Shown piece after piece: positions 1 through 7,528 of a stretch of DNA of 16,543 nucleotides; within the stretch, counting starts at the first letter, position 1; each line of letters opens with the position of its first letter. This stretch comes from JAABRE01 sp964413275 (lineage in GTDB: Bacteria > Cyanobacteriota > Cyanobacteriia > Cyanobacteriales > JAABRE01). Below the pieces are notes generated by a model. That model was not told the origin of the DNA. It made no database searches and was given only the letters and a program-made list of their open reading frames with translations. The stretch is from assembly GCA_964413275.1 (NCBI GenBank), contig CAYPSO010000101.1, positions 1 through 16,543 of the forward strand. The letters run 5' to 3'. A program made the position numbers and the translations under genes.

Positions 1-2992
1 CAATACCTGTAACTGAGGCTATTTGGTTATCAGGATTATCTAAAATAATATTGCCGGTAGCTGTTACATCGGCTTGACTGGCAGTAATAATCTCAGTTTG
101 AGTTAAATTTCCTTGGGTATTAACGGTGAAGTTATTACTATTAATTTCACTTAAATTCAAGTTATTAATATCATTAATAATAACCTGTTGACCATTGACT
201 ATACTAAGATTATTTAAGTCATTATCATTGTTTAAATTAATATTATTTCCTGCATTTAAAATTGTATTATTCAATACTTGAATATCCCCAAGTGAATTAA
301 TATTATTTCCTGCATTAATTTCCAAGTTTCCCGGTATAAATACTGAGCTTAAATTGACATCATTAATATCATGTATTGTTAGATTATTTATTGAGTTTGC
401 AGTAACAACATTAATATCATTATTAGGATTATTTAATAATAAATCAGAAGTATTTATTGAGCCAATATTATCAAAGGTAATTTCTCCTAAAACTGTAATT
501 CCACCACTATTAGTAATATTTCCAGTATTAGTTAGCAAAATATCCAAATTACCAGCTAAATCATAATTTGCTAAATCAATTCCTTCCGAAGAAATTAAAC
601 TAAGATTAGTACCATTAATGACATTTGCTGTCATTGTTAAAGGTGCAGAATTGCCATCATTGGTAAAATTAAAAAATTCAATAGATTCGGGAAAATTAAC
701 TTCTCCATTAAGAGCAATTAAACTAATTTCTCCACTATTTCCATTATCTGTAACAGCACTAATTGTTGTTTCATTTTCAATAAATGAAATATCACCATTA
801 ATACTTTCAAGAGTAATATTCCCAGCATCACCGACACCACCAGTAGATAAAGATGTAGCTATAGCAAGTTTATCAGTAACTCCTAAACTGGTACTGCCTT
901 CTATATTAATATTATTTTGAGCAGTTAAATTAACATTACCTCCATCTACACCAATAATACTATTAGTTACTGTTCTAGTATCAATACTAAATAAATTAAT
1001 ATCTCCATTATTAGCGATGATATTAATATCGCCACTATCTATAGTCCCAAGATTATCTAATGTTATTAAATTATCAAAACTTACACTACTCCCTGAAATG
1101 TTAATGTCTCCTCCTTGAGTATTAACATCATTTCCTTCAATATTACCTGTTGCTTCTAAAATAAAACGACCACCATTTGTTTCTATATTACTATTAATAT
1201 TTAAGTTGCCATTGCTATTAATACTGATATTATTAGCATTAATATTACCCACAGTAATATTACCTGTAGCATTATTAGTTAATCCAAATCCTGTACTAAG
1301 AGTAATATTTACATTCCCCGTGTCTGCGTCTAAAACAACACCATTAGCTACAGTTATTTCTGCATTACCAGCATCTCTAAATGAATCAACTACTCCATTA
1401 GAAACAGTTTCATTTCCTGTTAAATTAAGATTGCCATTATCTGTATTAATATCTGCATTAATATTAATACTACGCCCCGCTTGTAAAGTTAAATCGCCAC
1501 CATCTCCACTAGGGTTATTAGTAATAATTGCATCGTTTATGGTAATATCATTATTAGCCTGAAGAGTTACTTCTGTACCTGTATTTGTAATTGCGGTAAT
1601 TTGACTTGGAGCGATAATAGAATCTCCATCTGGGATATTATCAAAAGTAGCTTCACTAACATCTATATTCAATTCTGTATTTTCAACAATAATATTTTTA
1701 GGATCGATTAATAAACTACCCTGTTCACCTAATGTCGCACTAGCATCAACTTCTCCGGTAAATACTAATACTTCTTTACCAGATAACTCAATTTTTCCTC
1801 CATTACCTGCATTTTCTCCTCCTTTAGCGGTCATTTCTCCAGTAAAATTAGTATAATTATTACTAAAAATTACTACTTCTCCACCGTTACCATTATTAAT
1901 AGAATCGGCTTGAATTTTTGAGGTATTATTAACTATAGTTTGATTAGCTATGGGAATTGTACCTTGTCCTTTAAAGTCTCCACCGATTAAAATTTGACCG
2001 GCATTATTATGTCCTGAAGCATTAATTTCTGCGCCGAATAATCCGACTTTATCTCCTAATATTTTAATATTACCCCCTGTTTCTCCACTGGTATCAATTT
2101 TTCCAGTAACAATATTTTTTCCAATTTCAGGAGTTATTTCTATCCCTCTTGATAAGGGGAAATTATTTAAAACTAATTGATTATTTTCATTAATTTCTAC
2201 ACCAATACCTTTACCTTTAATCCCATCAAATAAAGACTGTACAGTTAAATTAGTAATATTTCCTTCATTATCTTTCGGTGCTTCAATTTCCCAAGTTATT
2301 AATGAATTAGGAAATGATACTTTTAGTAAACCAGTTCCGGGTACTGCTTGTAAAGTTACTTGTCCTTGAGATGCGGTTAAACTACCATCATTAATTACAC
2401 TACTTCCGAGAAAAAATAAATTTTTTCCTTCTGCTACTTCTAAATCACCAACGTTAATAATTGCCCCTGTACTATCAAACTTAAAACTAACAGGATTACC
2501 AATTAAATTTGCATAATCAACTGTACCGAAATTATTAAACCAACCGTTTTCAAAACCTATTCCTGTGGCAGTGGTAGCGGTAAAATCTCCACCAATATTT
2601 AAACTGGCATTTTCTCCAAAAATAATGCCTGACGGATTCATTAAAAATAAATTAGCATTACTACCACTTACTTGTAATAAACCATTAATAATTGAAGGAT
2701 TACCGCCATTAATTCGGGATAAAATATTAATAATATTAGGTTGAGCTAAAAAGTTAGCAATTTGACCGCTATCTAAACCAAATTCTTGAAAACTATGAAA
2801 TAAGTTTTTACCTTCTGCTGATAATTTGCCTCCTTCAATATTAAATGTATTTCCATTAATATTTACTGTTGTACCAATGCCATCAGCATTAGGAATAATA
2901 TTCTGGGCATAAGTTATTTGTTGCGTGAAGTTACCACCAAATATTAAAATACAACTTAATCCTTGAATAATATTTTTTAAAAAAATATCCAT
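1..2992 (-). CDS. Two-partner secretion exoprotein with filamentous haemagglutinin N-terminal domain (3' end outside window)
   Basis: Reading the complement from ATG 2992 gives 997 codons without a stop up to the window edge, so the C-terminus is missing. Residues 1-29 form a signal peptide (charged start, hydrophobic stretch, probable cleavage after TYA). Residues about 30-150 match the haemagglutination-activity/TPS domain: RINGGNPSIINGLLQV followed by NLFLMNPSGIIFGENASL (NPSG at 119-122). From about 300 onward there are Asn/Gly-rich beta-helix repeats of the type NGGNI and AGNNINL, with a GNGGKIELSGK stretch typical of these adhesins. By family knowledge such TpsA proteins cross the outer membrane through a TpsB partner and act as adhesins or secreted effectors; no TpsB gene lies in this window. 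No clear Shine-Dalgarno precedes the ATG. Plus-strand frames inside the gene are antisense shadows. Family call firm; the role of this member is unknown. Confidence 0.9.
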   Translation of the reverse strand, partial: MDIFLKNIIQGLSCILIFGGNFTQQITYAQNIIPNADGIGTTVNINGNTFNIEGGKLSAEGKNLFHSFQEFGLDSGQIANFLAQPNIINILSRINGGNPSIINGLLQVSGSNANLFLMNPSGIIFGENASLNIGGDFTATTATGIGFENGWFNNFGTVDYANLIGNPVSFKFDSTGAIINVGDLEVAEGKNLFFLGSSVINDGSLTASQGQVTLQAVPGTGLLKVSFPNSLITWEIEAPKDNEGNITNLTVQSLFDGIKGKGIGVEINENNQLVLNNFPLSRGIEITPEIGKNIVTGKIDTSGETGGNIKILGDKVGLFGAEINASGHNNAGQILIGGDFKGQGTIPIANQTIVNNTSKIQADSINNGNGGEVVIFSNNYTNFTGEMTAKGGENAGNGGKIELSGKEVLVFTGEVDASATLGEQGSLLIDPKNIIVENTELNIDVSEATFDNIPDGDSIIAPSQITAITNTGTEVTLQANNDITINDAIITNNPSGDGGDLTLQAGRSININADINTDNGNLNLTGNETVSNGVVDSFRDAGNAEITVANGVVLDADTGNVNITLSTGFGLTNNATGNITVGNINANNISINSNGNLNINSNIETNGGRFILEATGNIEGNDVNTQGGDINISGSSVSFDNLITLDNLGTIDSGDINIIANNGDINLFSIDTRTVTNSIIGVDGGNVNLTAQNNINIEGSTSLGVTDKLAIATSLSTGGVGDAGNITLESINGDISFIENETTISAVTDNGNSGEISLIALNGEVNFPESIEFFNFTNDGNSAPLTMTANVINGTNLSLISSEGIDLANYDLAGNLDILLTNTGNITNSGGITVLGEITFDNIGSINTSDLLLNNPNNDINVVTANSINNLTIHDINDVNLSSVFIPGNLEINAGNNINSLGDIQVLNNTILNAGNNINLNNDNDLNNLSIVNGQQVIINDINNLNLSEINSNNFTVNTQGNLTQTEIITASQADVTATGNIILDNPDNQIASVTGI

Positions 2993-3029
2993 AATTACTT
3001 TTATTTATGTTAGAGATTCCCTAAGTTTA

Positions 3030-3088
3030 ATTATAAAAGTAATGAAATAAAAAGCATATTTTTTAATATTAATTTTTGTAAAATATGC
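3030..3088 (-). promoter_or_regulatory. Candidate promoter and overlapping inverted repeat upstream of the exoprotein gene
   Basis: On the minus strand a perfect TATAAT (3035-3030) lies 37 bases before the ATG at 2992, with no good TTGACA 16-18 bases upstream. A perfect 9-bp inverted repeat, gcatatttt (3054-3062) and aaaatatgc (3080-3088) with 17 bases between, covers where the -35 and upstream region should be. This geometry suits an activator or repressor site, but the surroundings are very AT-rich. Inferred from sequence only. Confidence 0.4.
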
Positions 3089-3114
3089 AATAAAAAATTC
3101 CAGTCATAGCTCTA

Positions 3115-3228
3115 GTAGTGGACTGTTTCAGTTAAAAGTGTGCATTAGTAGTAGGGTGGGCATTGCCCACCAAATCATAAAGACAATCAAAATTCTATTG
3201 CCCTATTTTAGTTGAAACAGTCCAGTAG
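3115..3228. mobile_element. MITE-like element with terminal inverted repeats and 4-bp flanking repeats
   Basis: Terminal inverted repeats at 3119-3137 and 3206-3224 (tggactgtttca at the outer ends) match at 17 of 19 positions. The 106-bp unit is flanked by GTAG on both sides (3115-3118 and 3225-3228), compatible with a target-site duplication. Inside is a perfect 8-bp palindrome around one base (ggtgggca t tgcccacc, 3155-3171). No coding capacity. This looks like a non-autonomous element; the mobilising transposase is not in the window. Confidence 0.55.
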
Positions 3229-3302
3229 GGTGGGTTAGGCAATAATTAAGGATAAAAACAAACCAGAATTGAAAAAATGCCGTAACCCACCAGTAGAGTG
3301 GA
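3225..3302. repeat. GTAGGGTGGG-type imperfect inverted repeat
   Basis: The arm ggtgggtta (3229-3237) is perfectly complementary to taacccacc (3283-3291), with a further ggc/gcc pairing beside one unpaired base and a spacer of about 45 bases. GTAGGGTGGG occurs here (3225-3234) and inside the neighbouring MITE-like element (3151-3160), and a degenerate copy, gtagagtgga, sits at 3293-3302. From memory, GTAGGGTGGGC/TTA repeats are common in cyanobacterial intergenic DNA. It lies between ppc and the exoprotein gene, both on the minus strand, so the folded RNA might help end or process the ppc transcript. Confidence 0.5.
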
Positions 3303-3323
3303 AAGAAAAAACAAATGACCAAA

Positions 3324-6300
3324 TCAACCAGTATTTCTCATCCCAGCAGCAATACCATTAATAGTTAATAAAGCACCCCGCAATAATTCTTCCTTACTAT
3401 AACGGAAGTGAATTACCCCAGATTTTGCCTGTTCATTATATTGACGTAAACGCTTCAGTAAAGAAACCTGTAAAAAGCCCAAGGGAACAATGGTACGATT
3501 ACGTAACTGTACAGAACGTTGTAATTCAGGGTCTCCATCTAATAAACGCTCATAACCAGTGATTTCTAGAACTATATCCCTAGTTAAACTATATTCTTCA
3601 GCAATTCGAGCAAAAACCCCCTCAAATCGCTCTAAATCTTCAGATGGAGAAAGAGCTTGTACATAGTGATGAGCCATTTCCAAATCAACCTTAGATAAAG
3701 TCATTTCCACCTTAGAAATAACCATTTTAAAAAAAGGCCATTTAAAATAAAAATAACGCATTAACTTGAGATTTTCTTCTGGGTCTTGCTCTAAAAACTC
3801 TTTTAAGGCTGTACCTACACCATACCAAGCAGGAAGTAAAAATCGGCTTTGAGTCCAGCTAAATACCCAAGGAATAGCTCTGAGAGTGCTTAAATCTTTT
3901 TGACCACTTTTTCGACGGGCTGGGCGAGAACTAATTTGTAATTTACTAATTTCTTGAATGGGAGTAACCGAAAGGAAAAAATCAATAAAATCTGGTTGTT
4001 CGTAAATTAATTGACGATAAGCCCGACGAGAAAGCACTGATAAATTTTCCATAATCTCGTTCCAGGGTTCAATGGTATCAAACCCACTACCTAACAAACT
4101 AGATTGTATGGTGGCAGTACATATCGTTTCTAAGTGATATAAAGCCAACTCTGGTAAAGAATATTTAGAAGCAAGCACCTCTCCCTGTTCAGTAATTTTA
4201 ATCCGACCATTGATAGTATTAGGTGGTTGAGCTAGAATTGCAGCATAGGCTGGGCCTCCGCCACGACCAACAGAGCCACCACGGCCATGAAAAATACGTA
4301 AAGCGATACCATAGGGTTGGGCTACATTTTGCAGAGCTTTTTGAGCCTTATGAATTTCCCAGTTACTACTTAAAAAACCCGAATCCTTATTACTGTCAGA
4401 ATAACCTAACATTACTTCTTGCAAATTATTAGGTTGTAAAGATGGTTTTTTATCTTGGGAATGGGAAGACAAAAATTCATATCCCCCCGCTAAACAAGCA
4501 CGATACAGGGGCAATTCAAATAAAGCCTTCATGATTTCGGGTGCTTTTCGCAAATCATCCACAGTTTCAAATAGTGGCACAATACGAATGGTAGTATAAC
4601 CAGTAACTGGATCGTATAATCCCGCTTCTTGAGATAATAAAAGTACCTCTAAAACATCACTTACATCATTACTCATACTGATAACATAAGTTTGACAGAT
4701 GCGTTGACCAAATTCCTGTTGTAAACGTTTTAAAATACGTAAAGTTTCAATGGTTTCGTTAGTTTTCTCAGAAAAAGGCATTTCTGTCGGAATCAAAGGC
4801 CTTCTTGTTTTTAGCTCATCCACTAACCAAGCTGTGCGTTCAGCTTCGGTCATTTCATTGTAGGATTTAGGTAAAACTTGCAAATATGCCGCAATTTCAT
4901 CTAAAGCATCGGAATGACGAGAAGATTCTTGACGAAAATCCAACTCAGTCAGATTGAAACCATAAATCTCTGCTTGAGCAATCAAATTATCTAATTCCTG
5001 ACAAGTTAAACCTGTATCCTTAACATTTTTTTGTATTAATTCTAACTCATGTAAAAATGCTTCTTCATTCTGATAAACATTATCAATCTGAGTTTCTGAA
5101 ATTTGTTTCAGTTGATCTAAATTAGCCAGAGCAAGACGATTATTTCTTTCTTTAGTATTCTCTAATCGTCTCTTAATATAGCATAGTTTAAGACGATAAG
5201 GCTCTTGACGATAACGAATAGCCAATTGTTCGTAAATTTCTGGTATCTGCATTCGATCTTGTTCCAAGGAATCAAGTAAATCTTGGGAAACATTGCTCCA
5301 ATGTAAAGATAAACTCAAAACATCAGTTAAATCAGATACTGAGTTTATGTATTTATCTAAAACTACTCCCCTCTGATAACAAGCAGTAGCCCAAGTTACC
5401 TCAGGGGTAACGAAAGGATTACCATCTCTGTCGCCACCTACCCACGAACCAAAATAACAAAAATTATTTTTAGGTGGTTTCAACCAAGGAAAAGAAATTT
5501 GAATTGCCTGTTTTAAACGATTAGAAAGCTGGGGAATGGCATCAAATAATACCTCTTGGAAATAATGCAGAGCATAATCTACCTCATCTAAAACAGTGGG
5601 CTTAAATTGGTGTAATTCATCCGTGCGCCACCAAAGGCGAATTTCTTCGATTAATTGTGCCGTAGAAACTTCTGCCTCCCAAGAAGTTGTCAAACCCATA
5701 CCCCGAAAAGTCTCTTCCGCTCGATCTAAACTTTGAAGGATTTTAGCAATACGTTTCTGTTTATTACGAATAGTGTGACGAACAATTTCTGTGGGATGAG
5801 CGGTAAAGACTAATCTCACATCAAGCTCATCTAATAATCGCTGAATTGTTTGCGGGGGCATATTCATCTTTTTCAGATGGGGAAATAACCATTGAAATGT
5901 ACCTGTTTTGCTCATGTCAGCATTGGTATTAGGTAAAGTTTTTTCTAAAATACTTACCCCTAAACCAGCATTTTTATGTTCTTTAACTTTTTCTTGTCCG
6001 TTTTTTTCTATTACTTGATAATTAGAGAAAAATTCCTGAGTAGTTGGGGTTAATTCGTTATAATTTGCTCGTCTTGATAATTGTTGATCTCGTTGTTCAT
6101 AGTGTTGCTCAACGATATTAATTAATTGGAAATAAAGGGCAAAAGCACGAGCTGCACGAATAGCAGAATTAAGGTCTAAATTTTCAATTACTTCAGGAAC
6201 AGAAGATTCAGGAATTTCCGTAGTTTGTCCTTCAGGAGAACACATTGCCCGCAATTGTGACAGTAAATCTACCAAATCTTGTCCACATTCACTTCTTAAT

Positions 6301-6401
6301 ACAGTTTCCCATAAATCTTCGACTAACTTCAAGCGATGACGTAAGAATAAATCAGAAGTAGAAAAAATATTTGGATTTGATGTTTCCACAAGATAACTCA
6401 T
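3324..6401 (-). CDS. ppc: Phosphoenolpyruvate carboxylase
   Basis: Catalyses bicarbonate addition to phosphoenolpyruvate to give oxaloacetate, the main anaplerotic CO2-fixing reaction that feeds the TCA branches; cytosolic homotetramer. At 1025 residues it is full length for the cyanobacterial enzyme. Visible motifs: FTAHPTE with catalytic His202, GSWVGGDRDGNPFVTPEVT, SNDVSDVLEVLLLSQEAGL, VPLFETVDDL, the signature VMLGYSDSNKDSGF, the mobile glycine loop FHGRGGSVGRGGGP, and the C-terminal GMRNTG. The substrate-binding and catalytic segments all look intact. The start MSYLVETS is chosen because the frame opens there; no strong Shine-Dalgarno is seen (the upstream sequence is ttgaaaccatt). A possible -10, TATACA, lies in the AT-rich leader at about 6440-6450 on the minus strand. 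The leader also holds heptamer repeats. Confidence 0.98.
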   Translation of the reverse strand: MSYLVETSNPNIFSTSDLFLRHRLKLVEDLWETVLRSECGQDLVDLLSQLRAMCSPEGQTTEIPESSVPEVIENLDLNSAIRAARAFALYFQLINIVEQHYEQRDQQLSRRANYNELTPTTQEFFSNYQVIEKNGQEKVKEHKNAGLGVSILEKTLPNTNADMSKTGTFQWLFPHLKKMNMPPQTIQRLLDELDVRLVFTAHPTEIVRHTIRNKQKRIAKILQSLDRAEETFRGMGLTTSWEAEVSTAQLIEEIRLWWRTDELHQFKPTVLDEVDYALHYFQEVLFDAIPQLSNRLKQAIQISFPWLKPPKNNFCYFGSWVGGDRDGNPFVTPEVTWATACYQRGVVLDKYINSVSDLTDVLSLSLHWSNVSQDLLDSLEQDRMQIPEIYEQLAIRYRQEPYRLKLCYIKRRLENTKERNNRLALANLDQLKQISETQIDNVYQNEEAFLHELELIQKNVKDTGLTCQELDNLIAQAEIYGFNLTELDFRQESSRHSDALDEIAAYLQVLPKSYNEMTEAERTAWLVDELKTRRPLIPTEMPFSEKTNETIETLRILKRLQQEFGQRICQTYVISMSNDVSDVLEVLLLSQEAGLYDPVTGYTTIRIVPLFETVDDLRKAPEIMKALFELPLYRACLAGGYEFLSSHSQDKKPSLQPNNLQEVMLGYSDSNKDSGFLSSNWEIHKAQKALQNVAQPYGIALRIFHGRGGSVGRGGGPAYAAILAQPPNTINGRIKITEQGEVLASKYSLPELALYHLETICTATIQSSLLGSGFDTIEPWNEIMENLSVLSRRAYRQLIYEQPDFIDFFLSVTPIQEISKLQISSRPARRKSGQKDLSTLRAIPWVFSWTQSRFLLPAWYGVGTALKEFLEQDPEENLKLMRYFYFKWPFFKMVISKVEMTLSKVDLEMAHHYVQALSPSEDLERFEGVFARIAEEYSLTRDIVLEITGYERLLDGDPELQRSVQLRNRTIVPLGFLQVSLLKRLRQYNEQAKSGVIHFRYSKEELLRGALLTINGIAAGMRNTG

Positions 6402-6508
6402 AATGGTTTCAACAATATAAATTTAAACAGTTTACTGATTTTGTATAGTGGAATTAGTTGATAAGAATTTGAACCAATCGTCTCACTAATAACTGATGTT
6501 AGGCAAAT

Positions 6509-6529
6509 CAGTAGTCAGTAGTCAGTAGG
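6509..6529. repeat. Three tandem heptamers, cagtagt type
   Basis: Units cagtagt (6509-6515), cagtagt (6516-6522) and cagtagg (6523-6529). The unit is seven bases, like the longer array that follows, and fits the short tandemly repeated repetitive (STRR) sequences known from cyanobacteria. An inverted copy of aatcagtagtcagta (6506-6520) occurs upstream of atpD at 10116-10130. Confidence 0.75.
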
Positions 6530-6546
6530 AAGAGAAAAGTAATAGG

Positions 6547-6620
6547 TAATCGGTAATTGCTAATCGCTAACAGCTAATTGCTAACAGCTAATCGCTAATC
6601 GCTAATCGCTAATCGCTAAT
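6547..6620. repeat. Ten-unit heptamer tandem array, taatcgc type
   Basis: Reading from 6547 the units are taatcgg, taattgc, taatcgc, taacagc, taattgc, taacagc, then four identical taatcgc copies, ending in taat at 6620. The identical units sit together at one end and variants at the other, which suggests recent slippage there. The array fills most of the gap between ppc and the small membrane-protein gene and supplies the latter's stop codon (TAG, complement of 6616-6618). Belongs to the STRR heptamer class of cyanobacteria. No conserved spacers, so not CRISPR. Confidence 0.9.
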
Positions 6621-6813
6621 TATTAGTTTCCTCCAAGTGAAGCAGGGGTAAACGTGAGCCTCTAAAAACTTCTTCACTTGCTTGACCTAATTCAATTAAA
6701 CTCTGATTACAGGATTCGATTAGGCTTAGAGTTAGAATAACAGGAACGGTGGCCAGACTCAACCAACAACTAGGCATAATTATCCATGAATTTTCACTAT
6801 CATTATTATTCAT
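6616..6813 (-). CDS. Small single-pass membrane protein, conserved-looking, function unknown
   Basis: A 65-residue protein with a polar start (MNNNDSENSW), one hydrophobic segment at about residues 12-34 containing CWLSLATVPVILTLSLIES, and an acidic/amphipathic tail containing ELGQASEEVFRGSRLPLLHL. From memory, the tail resembles a short motif (SEE-FRG-RLP) in small cyanobacterial hypothetical proteins; that match could not be searched here. The same-strand neighbour downstream is ppc, 214 bases away. The start is weakly supported (only agag upstream), and Met13 is an alternative that would shorten the polar leader. The TAG stop lies inside the heptamer array, so the C-terminal end may vary between strains. 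No function is claimed. Confidence 0.6.
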   Translation of the reverse strand: MNNNDSENSWIIMPSCWLSLATVPVILTLSLIESCNQSLIELGQASEEVFRGSRLPLLHLEETNN

Positions 6814-6989
6814 AATCGATTCTCTGAAACAATAACTTTTCTTGCATAATAACTTAGTTTTTGGCTATCTCATCGCAGATTTAGCAAGTTAAAGTCATCA
6901 TTGGAGAAGATTTGTTTTTGTACTCAATAATACATTCATAAATTTATTTATCGTTACAATGGTGAAATCATCTAGCGAATTAGAAAGAT

Positions 6990-7003
6990 TAGATTGCAAT
7001 CTA
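6990..7003. promoter_or_regulatory. Perfect 14-bp palindrome, candidate operator
   Basis: TAGATTGCAATCTA is its own reverse complement. It sits in the 290-base divergent gap between the small membrane-protein gene (minus) and the STAS gene (plus), 100 bases before the STAS start. A dimeric regulator site is possible. The rest of 6814-7103 is AT-rich with only weak promoter-like hexamers (TTGAAT 7036, TATTAA 7057, 15-base spacing) and no credible gene. Confidence 0.35.
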
Positions 7004-7103
7004 GGTAATTTTATTTTATTCAGGGTAGCCAAATTTTGAATTTAGAGATTATCTTGTATTAAAGACAATTATTATTTTTTCTCATTAAGGGAGGATAAAC
7101 CAA

Positions 7104-7439
7104 ATGACTAGTACCATGATTTCCACCAAGTTTACTACTATTGAACCCCAGGGTTATATTAGTGCCGCTAACTCTCCTCAATTTTTAGATCAGCTAACAA
7201 CAGCAGTAACAAAAGAAGAAGAATCTGTTTTGCTCGTGGATATGAAAGAGGTTGAATTTTTAGATAGTGCTGGTTTAATGGCATTGGTTAAAGCTTTTCG
7301 TCTCGCTCAAAGTAGAGGAAGACGCTTTACTATCTGTTCTTTAGCTCCTTCTGTGCGTATGGTATTTGAATTAACCCAATTAGATAGAGTATTTGAAATA
7401 TTTGAGAATCGTTCTGATTTTCAAGCTGTACTTGACTAA
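7104..7439 (+). CDS. STAS-domain protein, anti-sigma factor antagonist-like
   Basis: 111 residues, the length of a lone STAS domain of the SpoIIAA/RsbV type. The central strand and helix read LLVDMKEVEFLDSAGLMALV; DSAGL holds Ser55, the position phosphorylated by an anti-sigma kinase in SpoIIAA-type proteins. The second half (GRRFTICSLAPSVRMVFEL, then LDRVFEIF) follows the family pattern. A strong Shine-Dalgarno, aagggagga (7087-7095), precedes the ATG. Family members switch partners with a serine kinase/anti-sigma factor depending on phosphorylation. No kinase or phosphatase gene adjoins it, so the partner is unknown. Cytoplasmic. It is followed 89 bases later by the radical SAM gene on the same strand, but nothing links their functions. 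Confidence 0.9.
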   Translation: MTSTMISTKFTTIEPQGYISAANSPQFLDQLTTAVTKEEESVLLVDMKEVEFLDSAGLMALVKAFRLAQSRGRRFTICSLAPSVRMVFELTQLDRVFEIFENRSDFQAVLD

Positions 7440-7528
7440 AAACTTAAGATTTATCCCTACAGCTACCATTCTAACTTGTAAAATATTCGGTATATGTATA
7501 AATAATTTAATTACCGGAGGTTTTGAGC

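Noticed and set aside
354..1562. Plus-strand open frames at 354-566, 618-920 and 1206-1562
   Set aside because: They lie antisense to the exoprotein gene; their hydrophobic, low-complexity products reflect the complement of AAT/GGT-rich repeat codons.
4223..4432. Plus-strand 69-codon frame
   Set aside because: Antisense shadow within the most conserved part of ppc, with no ribosome site or family resemblance.
6547..6620. Possible CRISPR array
   Set aside because: Seven-base units repeat back to back with no spacers; it is a heptamer tandem repeat.
6960..7038. 26-codon frame MVKSSSELERLD... before the STAS gene
   Set aside because: Very short, no Shine-Dalgarno, and it contains the palindrome; more likely non-coding leader.
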